Part shown: piece after piece, positions 42,332 to 51,142 of the stretch
Numbering within the stretch: the first letter of the stretch is position 1
Layout of the letters: every line of letters starts with the position of its first letter
NCBI RefSeq assembly: GCF_029201565.1
Contig: NZ_CP104002.1
Coordinates: 699,001-763,000 of the forward strand
Direction of reading: 5' to 3'
DNA: 64,000 nt
From: Devosia sp. SD17-2
GTDB taxonomy: Bacteria; Pseudomonadota; Alphaproteobacteria; Rhizobiales; Devosiaceae
Position numbers and translations under genes: made by a program
Notes under the pieces: model-generated
The model's database searches: none
Seen by the model: the letters and a program-made list of their open reading frames with translations, nothing else
Told to the model about the DNA's origin: nothing

Positions 42332-43102
42332 TCAGCTCTTGTCGATGAGATCCCAGCGGTTCTGCTGGGTCAGCAGCGCCCGGACATAGGCCATATTGGC
42401 CTCGACCTGATCGGGCGGCAGTTCGGCCGCATAAAGCGCCTTGGCCTCGTTGAAACGCCCCTGCAGTCCGACGACGAGCGCCAGGTTCTGGCGGGTCCGC
42501 GTATTGGCGCCACGCATCTGGATGGCGCGGCGGAGATGCTGCTCGGCGGTGACCAGATCGCTGGTCATGGCGTAGGAGAGGCCGAGATTGGTGGCGACCG
42601 AGGCTTCGCCCGGGGCGATCAGGGCCGCCTGCTGGTAGAGCGCGCGCGCCTGGCCATGGTGGCCCATCTGGTCCAGGGCGGCGCCCTTGACGAGCAGCGC
42701 GTTCCAGTCGGGCGCATCGAGGCGGATGACAATATCCAGAACGCTGATCGATTGCTCGAACCGGCCGAGGGCGGTGAGCGCCTTGGCATAGGCGATGGCA
42801 AGCTCTGCGTCACCCGGATGGGCGGTCATGGCCTGTTCGAGCGCTGCGGCAGCCTGTTCGGGCTGTCCGGCAGCGCGCAGGGCGGCCGTGTAATGAATGA
42901 CGACGTTGCGGTCGCGGGGATTGGCCTTGTAGCGCGCAGTCAGCTCGCCCAGGGTCTGGTAGCGCTCGGTTGCCGAGAGGCCGGCATAATCGGTGGTGCC
43001 GAGCTGGCCGCGATTGGAAGCGCAGGCGCTGAGGGCGAGGGCCGCGACACCGGCCAGCAACAGGCCTCGACAGGTCTGGACAAGTCGGTTGGTTGGCAAC
43101 AC
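42332..43102 (-). CDS. TadD-like TPR lipoprotein
   Basis: A 256-residue lipoprotein. The signal peptide ends in the lipobox LSAC with Cys27 as lipidated residue. The mature part holds several tetratricopeptide repeats (for example VVIHYTAALRAAGQPEQAAAALEQA, and ASVATNLGLSYAMTSDLVTAEQHL). TadD proteins help localise or assemble the outer-membrane secretin of Flp pili. It is convergent to tadC, with only 52 bases between the stops, so it probably belongs to the same machine although transcribed separately. Confidence 0.85.
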   Translation of the reverse strand: MLPTNRLVQTCRGLLLAGVAALALSACASNRGQLGTTDYAGLSATERYQTLGELTARYKANPRDRNVVIHYTAALRAAGQPEQAAAALEQAMTAHPGDAELAIAYAKALTALGRFEQSISVLDIVIRLDAPDWNALLVKGAALDQMGHHGQARALYQQAALIAPGEASVATNLGLSYAMTSDLVTAEQHLRRAIQMRGANTRTRQNLALVVGLQGRFNEAKALYAAELPPDQVEANMAYVRALLTQQNRWDLIDKS

Positions 43103-43154
43103 GGCACGGCTCTCCCGGTGCAGGCATCAGGCCCACTCCAAGAGCAATAAATCA

Positions 43155-43175
43155 TTAACCCTAACAGTCGGTTAA
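43155..43175. promoter_or_regulatory. Inverted TTAACC/GGTTAA pair between tadD-like and M17 peptidase genes
   Basis: TTAACC-N9-GGTTAA forms an inverted repeat in the 151-base divergent region. Each arm resembles a CtrA half-site, but the arms are inverted and spaced differently from the full CtrA site. It is a candidate operator for either direction. Confidence 0.35.
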
Positions 43176-43253
43176 ATCGCGGTTTTGGCAGGCGTTGCGG
43201 GCGCCTCGAGAGGGGGCTAGAACCTAGGGCAATTGCTCAATCTGGAGATTTTA

Positions 43254-44603
43254 ATGTCTGCTCCGACTGCATTGCCCGTTCGACTGGTCTCCGAAAATGG
43301 CCTCGACGCTGCGGGCTTGACCACACTCCACCGCCAATGGGCGGACGCGAACGGGTTCACCGGCCAGCGTGGGCGGCTCTTGGCGCTGCCGGGCGCCGAA
43401 GGCGGGATCGAGGCCTATCTGTTCGGCATCGGGGCAGACGAAGGGCGGCCGGTGTTTGTGGCTGGGCTGGCTGCCGCGGCGCTGCCGGCGGGCCAGTATC
43501 GGCTCGAGGGCGCGGTGGACGATCATACGATCGCGGCCATTGCCTTCCGCCTCGGCGCCTATCGCTTCGATCGCTATCGCGACGCCAAGAAGGTGGCCGA
43601 GCTGGTGCTTGATGAAAGCGCCGATGCAGCGGAAGTCGAGCGGCAGGTGGCAGCGGCGACGCTGGCGCGCGATCTCATCAACACTCCGGCCAGCGATCTC
43701 GGCCCGGACGCGCTTGAAGCGGTGGTGCAGGATTTTGCCCGCGAGCGCTCGATGGAGATTTCGGTCACCAAGGGGGATGCGCTTCTCGACGCGAATTTCC
43801 CCATGATCCACGCCGTTGGGCGGGCCAGCGCGCAGGCGCCGCGTCTGCTCGACCTCAGCTGGGGCGATGCCAGCCATCCCAAGGTGACGCTGGTGGGCAA
43901 GGGGGTCACCTTTGACACGGGCGGGCTCGACATCAAGTCGGCCGCCGGCATGCTGGGGATGAAAAAGGACATGGGCGGCGCGGCCAATGTCCTGGGTCTT
44001 GCCCATGCCATCGTCTCGGCGAAGCTGCCGGTGCGTCTGCGGGTGCTGCTGCCGGTGGTGGAGAATGCCATTGCGGGCAATGCCTTCCGCCCCAGCGATA
44101 TCCTGAAGTCGCGAAAAGGGATCACGGTCGAGATCGGCAATACCGATGCCGAGGGACGGTTGATCCTTGCCGATGCGCTGGCGCTGGCGGACGAGGAGAG
44201 CCCCGAGCTGATCGTCGACATGGCAACGCTGACAGGTGCGGCACGCGTGGCGCTCGGACCGGAATTGCCGGCGCTTTACGCGACAGACGATAGTCTCGCG
44301 CAGGCGCTGGTGGCGACCGGGCTGACCGTAGAGGATCCCCTGTGGCACATGCCGCTCTGGGCGAACTATGATGGCCAGCTGTCGTCCAAGATCGCCGACA
44401 TCAACAATACCGGCTCGGGCGGCTTTGCCGGCTCGGTGACGGCAGCGCTGTTCCTGCGCCGTTTCGTATCGCAGGCCAAGGCATGGGTGCATCTCGATAT
44501 TTTCGGCTGGGCGCCGGAAGCGCGGCCCGGCCGCCCGGTGGGCGCAACCGATCAGGCCATTCGCGCCGTCTATGGAGTGATCCGCCAGCGCTACGGCGCC
44601 TGA
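43254..44603 (+). CDS. Leucyl aminopeptidase family (M17) metallopeptidase
   Basis: A 449-residue cytosolic aminopeptidase. The C-terminal catalytic domain has the M17 motifs VGKGVTFDTGGLDIKSAAGM (metal and active-site Lys/Asp) and NTDAEGRLILADAL (catalytic Arg and metal Asp/Glu). The N-terminal part (about 1-150) is shorter and more divergent than in E. coli PepA. It removes N-terminal residues from peptides. ATG 43254 has GGAG upstream. A strong terminator follows. Confidence 0.9.
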   Translation: MSAPTALPVRLVSENGLDAAGLTTLHRQWADANGFTGQRGRLLALPGAEGGIEAYLFGIGADEGRPVFVAGLAAAALPAGQYRLEGAVDDHTIAAIAFRLGAYRFDRYRDAKKVAELVLDESADAAEVERQVAAATLARDLINTPASDLGPDALEAVVQDFARERSMEISVTKGDALLDANFPMIHAVGRASAQAPRLLDLSWGDASHPKVTLVGKGVTFDTGGLDIKSAAGMLGMKKDMGGAANVLGLAHAIVSAKLPVRLRVLLPVVENAIAGNAFRPSDILKSRKGITVEIGNTDAEGRLILADALALADEESPELIVDMATLTGAARVALGPELPALYATDDSLAQALVATGLTVEDPLWHMPLWANYDGQLSSKIADINNTGSGGFAGSVTAALFLRRFVSQAKAWVHLDIFGWAPEARPGRPVGATDQAIRAVYGVIRQRYGA

Positions 44604-44620
44604 GGCCCTGACGACACAAC

Positions 44621-44648
44621 AAAACGGGGGCAGCTGCCCCCGTTTTTT
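44621..44648. terminator. Bidirectional terminator after M17 peptidase
   Basis: AAAACGGGGG-CAGCTG-CCCCCGTTTT with T-run to 44649. It is symmetric with A and T tracts on each side, so it can end both the peptidase gene and the convergent DedA-like gene. Confidence 0.92.
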
Positions 44649-44653
44649 TATTC

Positions 44654-45328
44654 CTAGCTTTCCGGGATCAGATCGACGCCGGTTGCCTGTTCGATCGGCG
44701 CATCCATCACCTCGGTGCCCGTCTTGGGAAAGAGCATCGGCGCCATGGCGAAGCCGATGACGACGAGGACGATCATGCCCCAACCAGCCCATTTCTTGTT
44801 CTTGTCGATGAACTCGCCGGCAACCGGGCCAAAGAAATAAAAGAGGCCGCAGGGCACGAAATAGCGCAGGCCACGCCCGATCAGGCCGTAGAACACGAAG
44901 GTCCAGATATCGAGGCCAGCCACACCCGAGGTGATGGTGATCACCTTGTAGGGAATGGGGGAGATCGCGCCGATCAGGATCATCATCGGGCCGTTTTCGA
45001 CGAAGCTGTGGCGCAGCGATTCAAAGCCATCGCCGGCACCATAGAAGTCGATGATGGCCTTGCCGATGGTATCGAAGAGGAAAAACCCGATCGCGTAGCC
45101 GGCCAGCCCGCCCGTCACCGATGAAACGGTGCAGATCAGGGCCAAGCGCCAGGCGCGCAGGCGGTCGGCGATGATCATGGGGGCCAGCATGATTTCCGGG
45201 AAGACCGGGATGATCATGGCTTCAAGGAAGCAGAGCAGGGCAAGGATGGGTTCGGCCAGCCGATGCTGCGTCGCCTTTTTGAGGCGGTCGTACATGCTGA
45301 CTTTTGTGGCTACCGCAGTTTCGGTCAT
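44654..45328 (-). CDS. DedA/YqaA-family (VTT domain) inner-membrane protein
   Basis: A 224-residue membrane protein with about five hydrophobic segments and the family's central features (EAMIIPVFPEIMLAPMI near the N terminus; ISPIPYKVITITSGVAGL; RGLRYFVPCGLFYFFG). YqaA/DedA-like proteins are tied to membrane homeostasis, lipid flipping and envelope stress tolerance. The exact role is unknown. It stands alone, ending at the shared terminator. Confidence 0.85.
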   Translation of the reverse strand: MTETAVATKVSMYDRLKKATQHRLAEPILALLCFLEAMIIPVFPEIMLAPMIIADRLRAWRLALICTVSSVTGGLAGYAIGFFLFDTIGKAIIDFYGAGDGFESLRHSFVENGPMMILIGAISPIPYKVITITSGVAGLDIWTFVFYGLIGRGLRYFVPCGLFYFFGPVAGEFIDKNKKWAGWGMIVLVVIGFAMAPMLFPKTGTEVMDAPIEQATGVDLIPES

Positions 45329-45400
45329 GCGATCTCTTGATAGGCTGGTACTGGCACCATGCTTGCCTGCAAAAATGTCACAGCGCCAGTGATAATTGCG

Positions 45401-46339
45401 TCAGTAGCCACGGTCGCGGTCCACCACGTTGATCAGAGGCTTGCCCGCCCGGTGTTCGTTAACGACCTGGGAGAAATAGCGAACGCCCGTCTTCGGGTTG
45501 GAAATGGCGGCGATGTGCGGCGTGATGAAGCAATTGTCCAGTGCCCAGAGCGGGCTGTCCTGGGGCAGGGGCTCGATCTCGAAGACATCAAGGCTGGCGG
45601 CGCCGAGCGTGCCGTCCGTGAGGGCAGCGACGATGTCGGCCTCGCGCTGGTGGCCGCCTCGTGCCGCATTGATGATCACCGGACCATCCTCGAGAACGCC
45701 GCGCCGCAGCTTGCGGAAGGTGTCCATGTTGAGGATGCCGGTTGTGTCCGGGGTGAGCGGCAGGAGGTCAACGAGGATATCGGTCTCGCTCAGGAAGTCA
45801 TCGAACTGCTCGGGGCCGGAGAAACACGCCACGCCTTCGATGGATTTGGGACTGCGGCTCCAGCCGCGCACGGTGAAATCGAGGGCGCTGAGGCGTCGCG
45901 CGGCGTCCTGGCCGAGGACGCCGAGGCCCATGATGCCCACATTGGTTTCGCTCGAAATGGGCGGATAGAACTGGCGCCAGGCGCGCGCCTTCTGGTCAGC
46001 GGCGAAACGGGTGAAGCGCCGGTGATGCATGGTGACATGGGCCACCACATAGTCGGTCATCTGCTGGCTGAGCTGGTCGTCGACGAAGCGCACGATGGGC
46101 GCGTCAGGCAGGTTGGGATGCTTGAGCAGGGCGTCGACACCGGCACCGAGCGAGAGCACGGCCTTGAGGCCGGTGAGGCCGTCAAAGGCGTCGGGCTTTG
46201 GCTTCCAGACGAAGATATATTCGATATCGGCAGGATCAAAATCATCGCCCCGGCGAACGACTGGATAGTCGCCCAGCGCTTCACGGTAGGCATTGGCCCA
46301 GCGGTTCTCGTCGACGTCGGTAAGATGAAGCAGCAGCAT
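45401..46339 (-). CDS. ghrA: Glyoxylate/hydroxypyruvate reductase A
   Basis: A 312-residue D-2-hydroxyacid dehydrogenase reducing glyoxylate and hydroxypyruvate with NAD(P)H. Family marks are LSLGAGVDALL, the nucleotide-binding GIMGLGVLGQDAARRL, the Arg in NAARGGHQREADIV, the Glu in DVFEIEPLPQDSPLW, and the catalytic His in ITPHIAA. Length and motifs fit GhrA. It lies downstream of the cytochrome c gene on the same strand but is separated by that gene's terminator. Confidence 0.9.
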   Translation of the reverse strand: MLLLHLTDVDENRWANAYREALGDYPVVRRGDDFDPADIEYIFVWKPKPDAFDGLTGLKAVLSLGAGVDALLKHPNLPDAPIVRFVDDQLSQQMTDYVVAHVTMHHRRFTRFAADQKARAWRQFYPPISSETNVGIMGLGVLGQDAARRLSALDFTVRGWSRSPKSIEGVACFSGPEQFDDFLSETDILVDLLPLTPDTTGILNMDTFRKLRRGVLEDGPVIINAARGGHQREADIVAALTDGTLGAASLDVFEIEPLPQDSPLWALDNCFITPHIAAISNPKTGVRYFSQVVNEHRAGKPLINVVDRDRGY

Positions 46340-46358
46340 CGGTGTGGTCTATCCCCCT

Positions 46359-46390
46359 CAAAAAAAGAGCCGCGCTTGGGGCGCGGCTCT
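46359..46390 (-). terminator. Terminator after cytochrome c gene
   Basis: On the minus strand AGAGCCGCGC-CCCAA-GCGCGGCTCT forms a perfect 10-bp stem followed by TTTTTT. It lies 29 bases after the cytochrome c stop. Confidence 0.9.
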
Positions 46391-46418
46391 ATGAATCTAA
46401 ATCTTGTCTGGCCGGAGA

Positions 46419-47408
46419 TTACTGCGGCAGCGGCACGGGTTCAGCGGCAAGGCTGCGCATGTAGGCAATGATGTTGGCGCGCTCTTCCGGCGAACGGACG
46501 CCAGCAAAGCTCATCTTGGTGCCCGGAGCGTAGCCACGCGGATCTTCCAGGAACGCGTCGAGGTTAGCGAACGACCAGACCTGACCTTCAGCCTTCTGCT
46601 GGAGCAGGATGTCGGAGTAGGCATAACCCTCGGCATGCGCCTTGGTGTTGCCGACGGTATTGTAGAGGTTCGGACCCATCTTGTTGGGCTCGCCCTCGCC
46701 GAAGCTGTGGCAGGACTGGCACTTGCGTGCAGCCGATTCGCCCCGGCCTTCATTGGCAGTGGCCATCAACAGGGCGATCTGAGCGTCGCGCTCGGACTGG
46801 CCGTCGCCAGCCGGTGCGGCAGCAGCCTCGTCGCCAGCAGCGGCCGGAGCTACAGCTACAGCTTCAGCTTCCGGGAACGGAACAGGCGCACCAGACAGGG
46901 TCTGCATGTAGGCCAGGATGTCAGCGCGCTCTTCCGGCGAACGGACGCCGGCAAAGTTCATCTTGGTGCCCGGAGCATAGCTCTTCGGGTTTTCGAGGAA
47001 TGCGTTGAGGTTGTCGTAGGACCAGACCTGACCTTCGGCCTTCTGCTCAAGCAGGATGTCCGAATAGGCGAAGCCTTCAGCATGCGCCTTGGTGTTGCCC
47101 ACGGTATTATAGAGGTTCGGGCCCATCTTGTTGGGCTCGCCTTCGCCGAAGCTGTGGCAAGACTGGCACTTGCGGGTCGCTGCAGCGCCGCGTTCGGCAC
47201 TGGCGCTGGCCAGGAAGAAGCCAATGGACTGGGCCGGCGCTTCATCGACAGGCGCACTGGCGACCAGATCGGGTTCAGGCAAGGCATAGCCCGGGCCGTT
47301 GTCTTCAATCGGTTGATAGATAGCTTCGGCGACGAAGCCGACACCCATCACGAACATCAACGTGCCGAGGACGGCGCCCATGATTTTATTTAGCTCGAAC
47401 GAATTCAT
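46419..47408 (-). CDS. Membrane-anchored tandem di-domain cytochrome c
   Basis: A 329-residue protein with an N-terminal membrane anchor (about 9-30) and two class I cytochrome c domains. Haem motifs are C-Q-S-C-H at 81-85 and 230-234. Each is followed by the KMGPNLYNTVGN segment and the axial-Met region PGTKMNFAGV / PGTKMSFAGV. The two domains of about 100 residues are roughly 83 percent identical, with a matching DNA repeat at an offset of 447 bases. They are joined by an Ala/Glu-rich linker. Single-domain relatives (CycM type) shuttle electrons from the bc1 complex to oxidases. ATG 47408 follows GAGAGA. The fusion looks like a recent in-frame duplication. Confidence 0.93.
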   Translation of the reverse strand: MNSFELNKIMGAVLGTLMFVMGVGFVAEAIYQPIEDNGPGYALPEPDLVASAPVDEAPAQSIGFFLASASAERGAAATRKCQSCHSFGEGEPNKMGPNLYNTVGNTKAHAEGFAYSDILLEQKAEGQVWSYDNLNAFLENPKSYAPGTKMNFAGVRSPEERADILAYMQTLSGAPVPFPEAEAVAVAPAAAGDEAAAAPAGDGQSERDAQIALLMATANEGRGESAARKCQSCHSFGEGEPNKMGPNLYNTVGNTKAHAEGYAYSDILLQQKAEGQVWSFANLDAFLEDPRGYAPGTKMSFAGVRSPEERANIIAYMRSLAAEPVPLPQ

Positions 47409-47667
47409 TTGGTCTCTCTGCCAGTCCATCCCCGTGGACGTTCTATCGGATTGGCCATGCCTGATTTCGACGGCGAAATCTGCCTCAACAGGCCAGCCCG
47501 GCGCGCGCGGAAGATAATAGCACGGATTGCACGGCGCAACAGGGCAATGCCCGGGTGCGACATTTCCCCCGCTTGTGGTTCTCTCCTAGCGCGATTCAAG
47601 CGAGATTGACACCCCATGGGGGCGCGTCTAAAGCCCGCAGGTCCCACCTTTTAACGGATCCCTCGCC

Positions 47668-48498
47668 ATGACCAAGAAGATCGCCTTCCAGGGCGAACCT
47701 GGAGCTTTCAGCCACGCCGCGGCTGCAAAAGTTTTTCCGGGCGAGGAATTTATGGGCTGCGTCACCTTCGAGGAGACGCTGGCCGCAGTGCAGTCGGGTC
47801 GCGCCGACTTCGCCGTGGTACCGGTGGAAAACTCGCTCTATGGGCGTATCACCGATATTCACCACCTGCTGCCGGAAAGCGGTCTTCACATTATCGGTGA
47901 GACCTATCTGCGCGTTGAAATGACCCTTCTGGGTGTGCCGGGCGCAACGCTCGAGGACGTCAAGGCGGTGCAGTCGCTGTCCGTCGCGCTGGGCCAGTGC
48001 CGCCGCTTCATCAGCGAGAATGGCCTGCGCACCATCAATTCGGTCGACACGGCTGGGTCCGCCCGTGAGGTCTCCGAAAAGGGGGATCGCAGCGTTGCCG
48101 CCATTGCCTCCCGCTTTGCCGGCGAGATCTATGGGCTCAACGTGCTGGCCTCCAATATCGAGGACGCCGACCACAATACGACGCGTTTCCTTGTGCTGTC
48201 GCCGAGCGAAAAGCTTGCCAGCCAGGGTGAGACGGTCAAGACCACCTTCGTCTTCCGCGTGCGCAACGTGCCGGCAGCGCTCTACAAGGCCATGGGCGGG
48301 TTCGCCACCAATGGCGTCAACATGACCAAGCTAGAAAGCTACATGGTCGGTGGCGCGTTCACGGCGACCCAGTTCTATGCCGATATCGAGGGTCATCCTG
48401 ATGATCGGGCGGTGCAGCTGGCGTTTGAAGAATTGAATTTCTTCACCGATTACTTCCGCATCCTCGGCGTCTATCCGTCTTCTCAGCCCGGGCAATAA
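47668..48498 (+). CDS. pheA: Prephenate dehydratase
   Basis: A 276-residue enzyme making phenylpyruvate in phenylalanine synthesis. The catalytic domain has IAFQGEPGAFSHAAA at the start, VVPVENSLYGR, and the catalytic T-R-F in DHNTTRFLVL. A C-terminal ACT domain (about 190-276) carries the feedback region GGFATNGVNMTKLESY. It is monofunctional, without chorismate mutase. ATG 47668 is the natural start. It is divergent from the cytochrome c gene, with a 259-base gap in which I see no gene. Confidence 0.95.
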   Translation: MTKKIAFQGEPGAFSHAAAAKVFPGEEFMGCVTFEETLAAVQSGRADFAVVPVENSLYGRITDIHHLLPESGLHIIGETYLRVEMTLLGVPGATLEDVKAVQSLSVALGQCRRFISENGLRTINSVDTAGSAREVSEKGDRSVAAIASRFAGEIYGLNVLASNIEDADHNTTRFLVLSPSEKLASQGETVKTTFVFRVRNVPAALYKAMGGFATNGVNMTKLESYMVGGAFTATQFYADIEGHPDDRAVQLAFEELNFFTDYFRILGVYPSSQPGQ

Positions 48499-48570
48499 TC
48501 CGGCCGGGAAGAACTGGCTCGCGCAACAGACAATTACGTTTTTTCTTGCGCTGCTCCTGAGACAATGGTC

Positions 48571-48590
48571 CACCCTGTAACCGCAGGGTG
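48571..48590. other. Perfect 7-bp hairpin between pheA and sthA
   Basis: CACCCTG-TAACCG-CAGGGTG lies 46 bases before the preferred sthA start. No T-run follows. It could be a weak transcription stop after pheA, or an operator or leader hairpin for sthA. Confidence 0.35.
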
Positions 48591-48635
48591 GTGCATACCT
48601 GCATCGTTTGTCTGAACGCAGCGGGGACACAGCCA

Positions 48636-50126
48636 GTGGAGCATTTCGATCTCGTCGTCATCGGCTCGGGACCTGCCGGTCGCCGTGCCGCCATCCAGGC
48701 GGCCAAGCTGGGCAAGTCGGTGCTGGTGGTGGAAAATCGGATGCGCCTCGGCGGCGTCTCGGTCCACACCGGCACCATTCCTTCCAAGACGCTGCGCGAA
48801 ACCGTGCTCAATCTCTCCGGGTGGCGGGAGCGCGGCTTTTACGGCATGTCCTACCGGGTCAAGAAGGACATCGAGGGCAAGGATCTCGGCGCGCGACTGC
48901 GCAAGACGCTCGACTATGAAATCGAAGTGCTCGAACACCAGTTTGCCCGCAATGGCGTGCGGACTTTTGGGGGCAAGGCGCAGTTTCGCGGTGATCACCA
49001 CATCTGCGTCGTCGACCATGCGGGCGACGAAGTGATGTTCGGTTTTGATTTTGCCGTCATCGCCGTTGGCACCTCGCCCTACCGCCCCGCCCATATCGAC
49101 TTCGACGGCCATACGATCATGGACAGCGACACGCTGGTCAGTGAATTGCGCGTGCCGCGCAGCCTGACTGTGGTGGGCGCAGGCGTCATCGGCATTGAAT
49201 ATGCCACCATCTTTTCGGCGCTCGATGTTCCGGTCACGGTGATCGAGCCGCGCGATAATTTCCTCGATTTCATCGATCGCGAGATAATCGAGGAGTTTAC
49301 CCATGATCTGCGCCAGCGCGGTTTGACCATGCGATTGGGCGGCACGGTGGATCGGGTGGAAAAGGACGCCCAGGGCTGGGCCATTGCCCATCTTACTGAC
49401 GGTCGACAGATCCGCTCGGACATGTTGCTTTATGCGGCCGGGCGCGTCGGCGCTACGCAGGATCTGGGGTTGGCCACCTGCGGTGTGGTTCCAGATGATC
49501 GCGGGCGGCTGAAAGTCGATCCCGCGACCTTCCAGACACAGATCCCCCATATCTATGCGGCGGGTGATGTCATCGGCTTTCCGGCCTTGGCCTCGACCTC
49601 GATGGAGCAGGGCCGTATCGCGGCGCTGCACGCCTTTGGCGCGCATATGCCGGCGGCGCCCGACTTTTTTCCCTATGGCATTTATGCCGTGCCCGAGATT
49701 TCGACCATCGGGCTGACCGAGCAGCAGGTGCGGGACAGGAAGATCCCTTACGAATGCGGCGTGGCCCGGTTCCGCGAAACTTCGCGCGGGCACATCATGG
49801 GCCTCCAGTCCGGCATGATGAAAATGATTGTGGCGCTCGACACGCGAAAGCTGCTTGGCGTGCACATTGTCGGCGAGGGAGCGACGGAGCTCATCCATAT
49901 CGGGCAGGCCGTGCTCAATCTTGGCGCCACGCTCGACTATTTCGTCGAAAACACTTTTAATTATCCGACGCTGGCGGAGGCCTACAAGATCGCCGCGCTT
50001 GACGCCTGGAACCGGATGCCCCGCGTCACCCCGGTTGCGCCCGTGATGGACAAGGCAACGCCAACGCCTGACGTCAGTCCGGAAACGCCCGATCCGGTCA
50101 GTAACTCTTCTCCGGCAGCGGAATAA
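48636..50126 (+). CDS. sthA: Soluble (Si-specific) NAD(P)+ transhydrogenase
   Basis: A 496-residue flavoprotein of the pyridine-nucleotide disulfide oxidoreductase family. The FAD motif is VVIGSGPAGRRAA, the NAD(P) motif VVGAGVIGIEYA, and the second FAD motif IYAAGDVIGFPALAS. The redox-active C-x4-C is replaced: the region reads GGVSVHTGTIPSK, as expected for SthA, which moves hydride between NADPH and NAD+. The C-terminal dimer domain is followed by a 35-residue Pro-rich tail. GTG 48636 with GGGGAC upstream is preferred; the frame opens at GTG 48588. Its end overlaps the convergent pirin gene by 29 bases. Confidence 0.92.
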   Translation: MEHFDLVVIGSGPAGRRAAIQAAKLGKSVLVVENRMRLGGVSVHTGTIPSKTLRETVLNLSGWRERGFYGMSYRVKKDIEGKDLGARLRKTLDYEIEVLEHQFARNGVRTFGGKAQFRGDHHICVVDHAGDEVMFGFDFAVIAVGTSPYRPAHIDFDGHTIMDSDTLVSELRVPRSLTVVGAGVIGIEYATIFSALDVPVTVIEPRDNFLDFIDREIIEEFTHDLRQRGLTMRLGGTVDRVEKDAQGWAIAHLTDGRQIRSDMLLYAAGRVGATQDLGLATCGVVPDDRGRLKVDPATFQTQIPHIYAAGDVIGFPALASTSMEQGRIAALHAFGAHMPAAPDFFPYGIYAVPEISTIGLTEQQVRDRKIPYECGVARFRETSRGHIMGLQSGMMKMIVALDTRKLLGVHIVGEGATELIHIGQAVLNLGATLDYFVENTFNYPTLAEAYKIAALDAWNRMPRVTPVAPVMDKATPTPDVSPETPDPVSNSSPAAE

Positions 50127-51024
50127 ACTCGCTCTCGTCGGGCACTGCGCCGAAGCGGGCCATTTTCCAGTCCTCCTTGGCCTGTTCGATCCGTTCGCGG
50201 CTCGAGGACACGAAGTTCCACCAGATATAGCGGGGGCCTTCGAGCGCGGTGCCGCCGAGGAACATCATCCGCGCGGGGGTGAGGGCGGTGACGGTGATGG
50301 CGTCGCCGGGGCGGAAGACGAGGAGACGCGGTCCCTCAAAACTGTCTCCGGCGATGGTGATGGTGCCGTCCACGAGATAAATGGCGCGCTCTTCATATTC
50401 GGTGTCGAGCGGGGCGCTGAGCCCTGCCGCAAGGGCGACTTCCACATAGAACCAGTCTGACACGGTCTGCACCGGCGAGAGCCGACCGAAGGCCCGGCCG
50501 GCAATGATGCGGGCGGAAATGCCATGGTCGGTGACCATGGGCAGAACCTGCGCGCCAAAATGCTGGAAGCTCGGGTCGACCTCCTCGCGGTCCTGGGGCA
50601 GGGCTACCCAGCTTTGAAGGCCCAGCATGGTCTGGCCGACACCGCGCTCGACGTCCGGCGTACGCTCGGAATGGGTGATGCCGCTCCCGGCCGTCATCAA
50701 ATTCATCGCGCCGGGCTGGATGTCCTGAACATTTCCCTCGCTGTCGCGGTGCGTGATGCTGCCGTCAAAAAGGTAGGTGACGGTGGAGAGCCCGATATGG
50801 GGGTGGGGTTTGACGTCCATGCCTTGGCCGGAGAGGAACTGAACGGGCCCGAAATGGTCAAAGAAGATGAACGGCCCCACCATTTGCCGCTTGCCATGGG
50901 GCAGGGCGCGGCGCACCGGAAAGCCATCCCCGAGATCACGCGTTCGGGGGACGACGACCAGTTCGAGCGCGTCGCAGCTCTTGTTGTCGCCGGCGATCGG
51001 GTCGTAATGGGGAAGCCAGGTCAT
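50098..51024 (-). CDS. Pirin family protein
   Basis: A 308-residue bicupin. The N-terminal cupin has the metal-binding HPHIGLSTVTYLFDGSITHRDS block, followed by GAMNLMTAGSGITHSE. The second cupin domain and a C-terminal tail (WWNFVSSSRERIEQAKEDW) fit pirins of the YhhW type. Pirins may act as quercetin dioxygenases or redox sensors; the role here is unknown. ATG 51024 has AGGAG. It is divergent from an Rrf2 regulator that may control it, and its last codons overlap sthA. Confidence 0.9.
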   Translation of the reverse strand: MTWLPHYDPIAGDNKSCDALELVVVPRTRDLGDGFPVRRALPHGKRQMVGPFIFFDHFGPVQFLSGQGMDVKPHPHIGLSTVTYLFDGSITHRDSEGNVQDIQPGAMNLMTAGSGITHSERTPDVERGVGQTMLGLQSWVALPQDREEVDPSFQHFGAQVLPMVTDHGISARIIAGRAFGRLSPVQTVSDWFYVEVALAAGLSAPLDTEYEERAIYLVDGTITIAGDSFEGPRLLVFRPGDAITVTALTPARMMFLGGTALEGPRYIWWNFVSSSRERIEQAKEDWKMARFGAVPDESEFIPLPEKSY

Positions 51025-51080
51025 AGGGTGCTCCTGTCTGAGTTCAGGGCAATGTGGGGACAGTGCGTCTCCCTGTCGAG

Positions 51081-51101
51081 GCGGAACACCGGTGTAACCG
51101 C
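51081..51101. promoter_or_regulatory. Candidate Rrf2 operator between pirin and Rrf2 genes
   Basis: ACACCGGTGT (51086-51095) is a perfect palindrome. It is extended by GCGGA on the left and AACCGC on the right, giving a near-symmetric 21-base site. It lies in the 118-base divergent gap, about 48 bases before the Rrf2 start. A TTGACA hexamer follows at 51107. Confidence 0.55.
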
Positions 51102-51142
51102 CCGCCTTGACAATGCCTGGCGCGGGGCACCATGTCCTTGCC

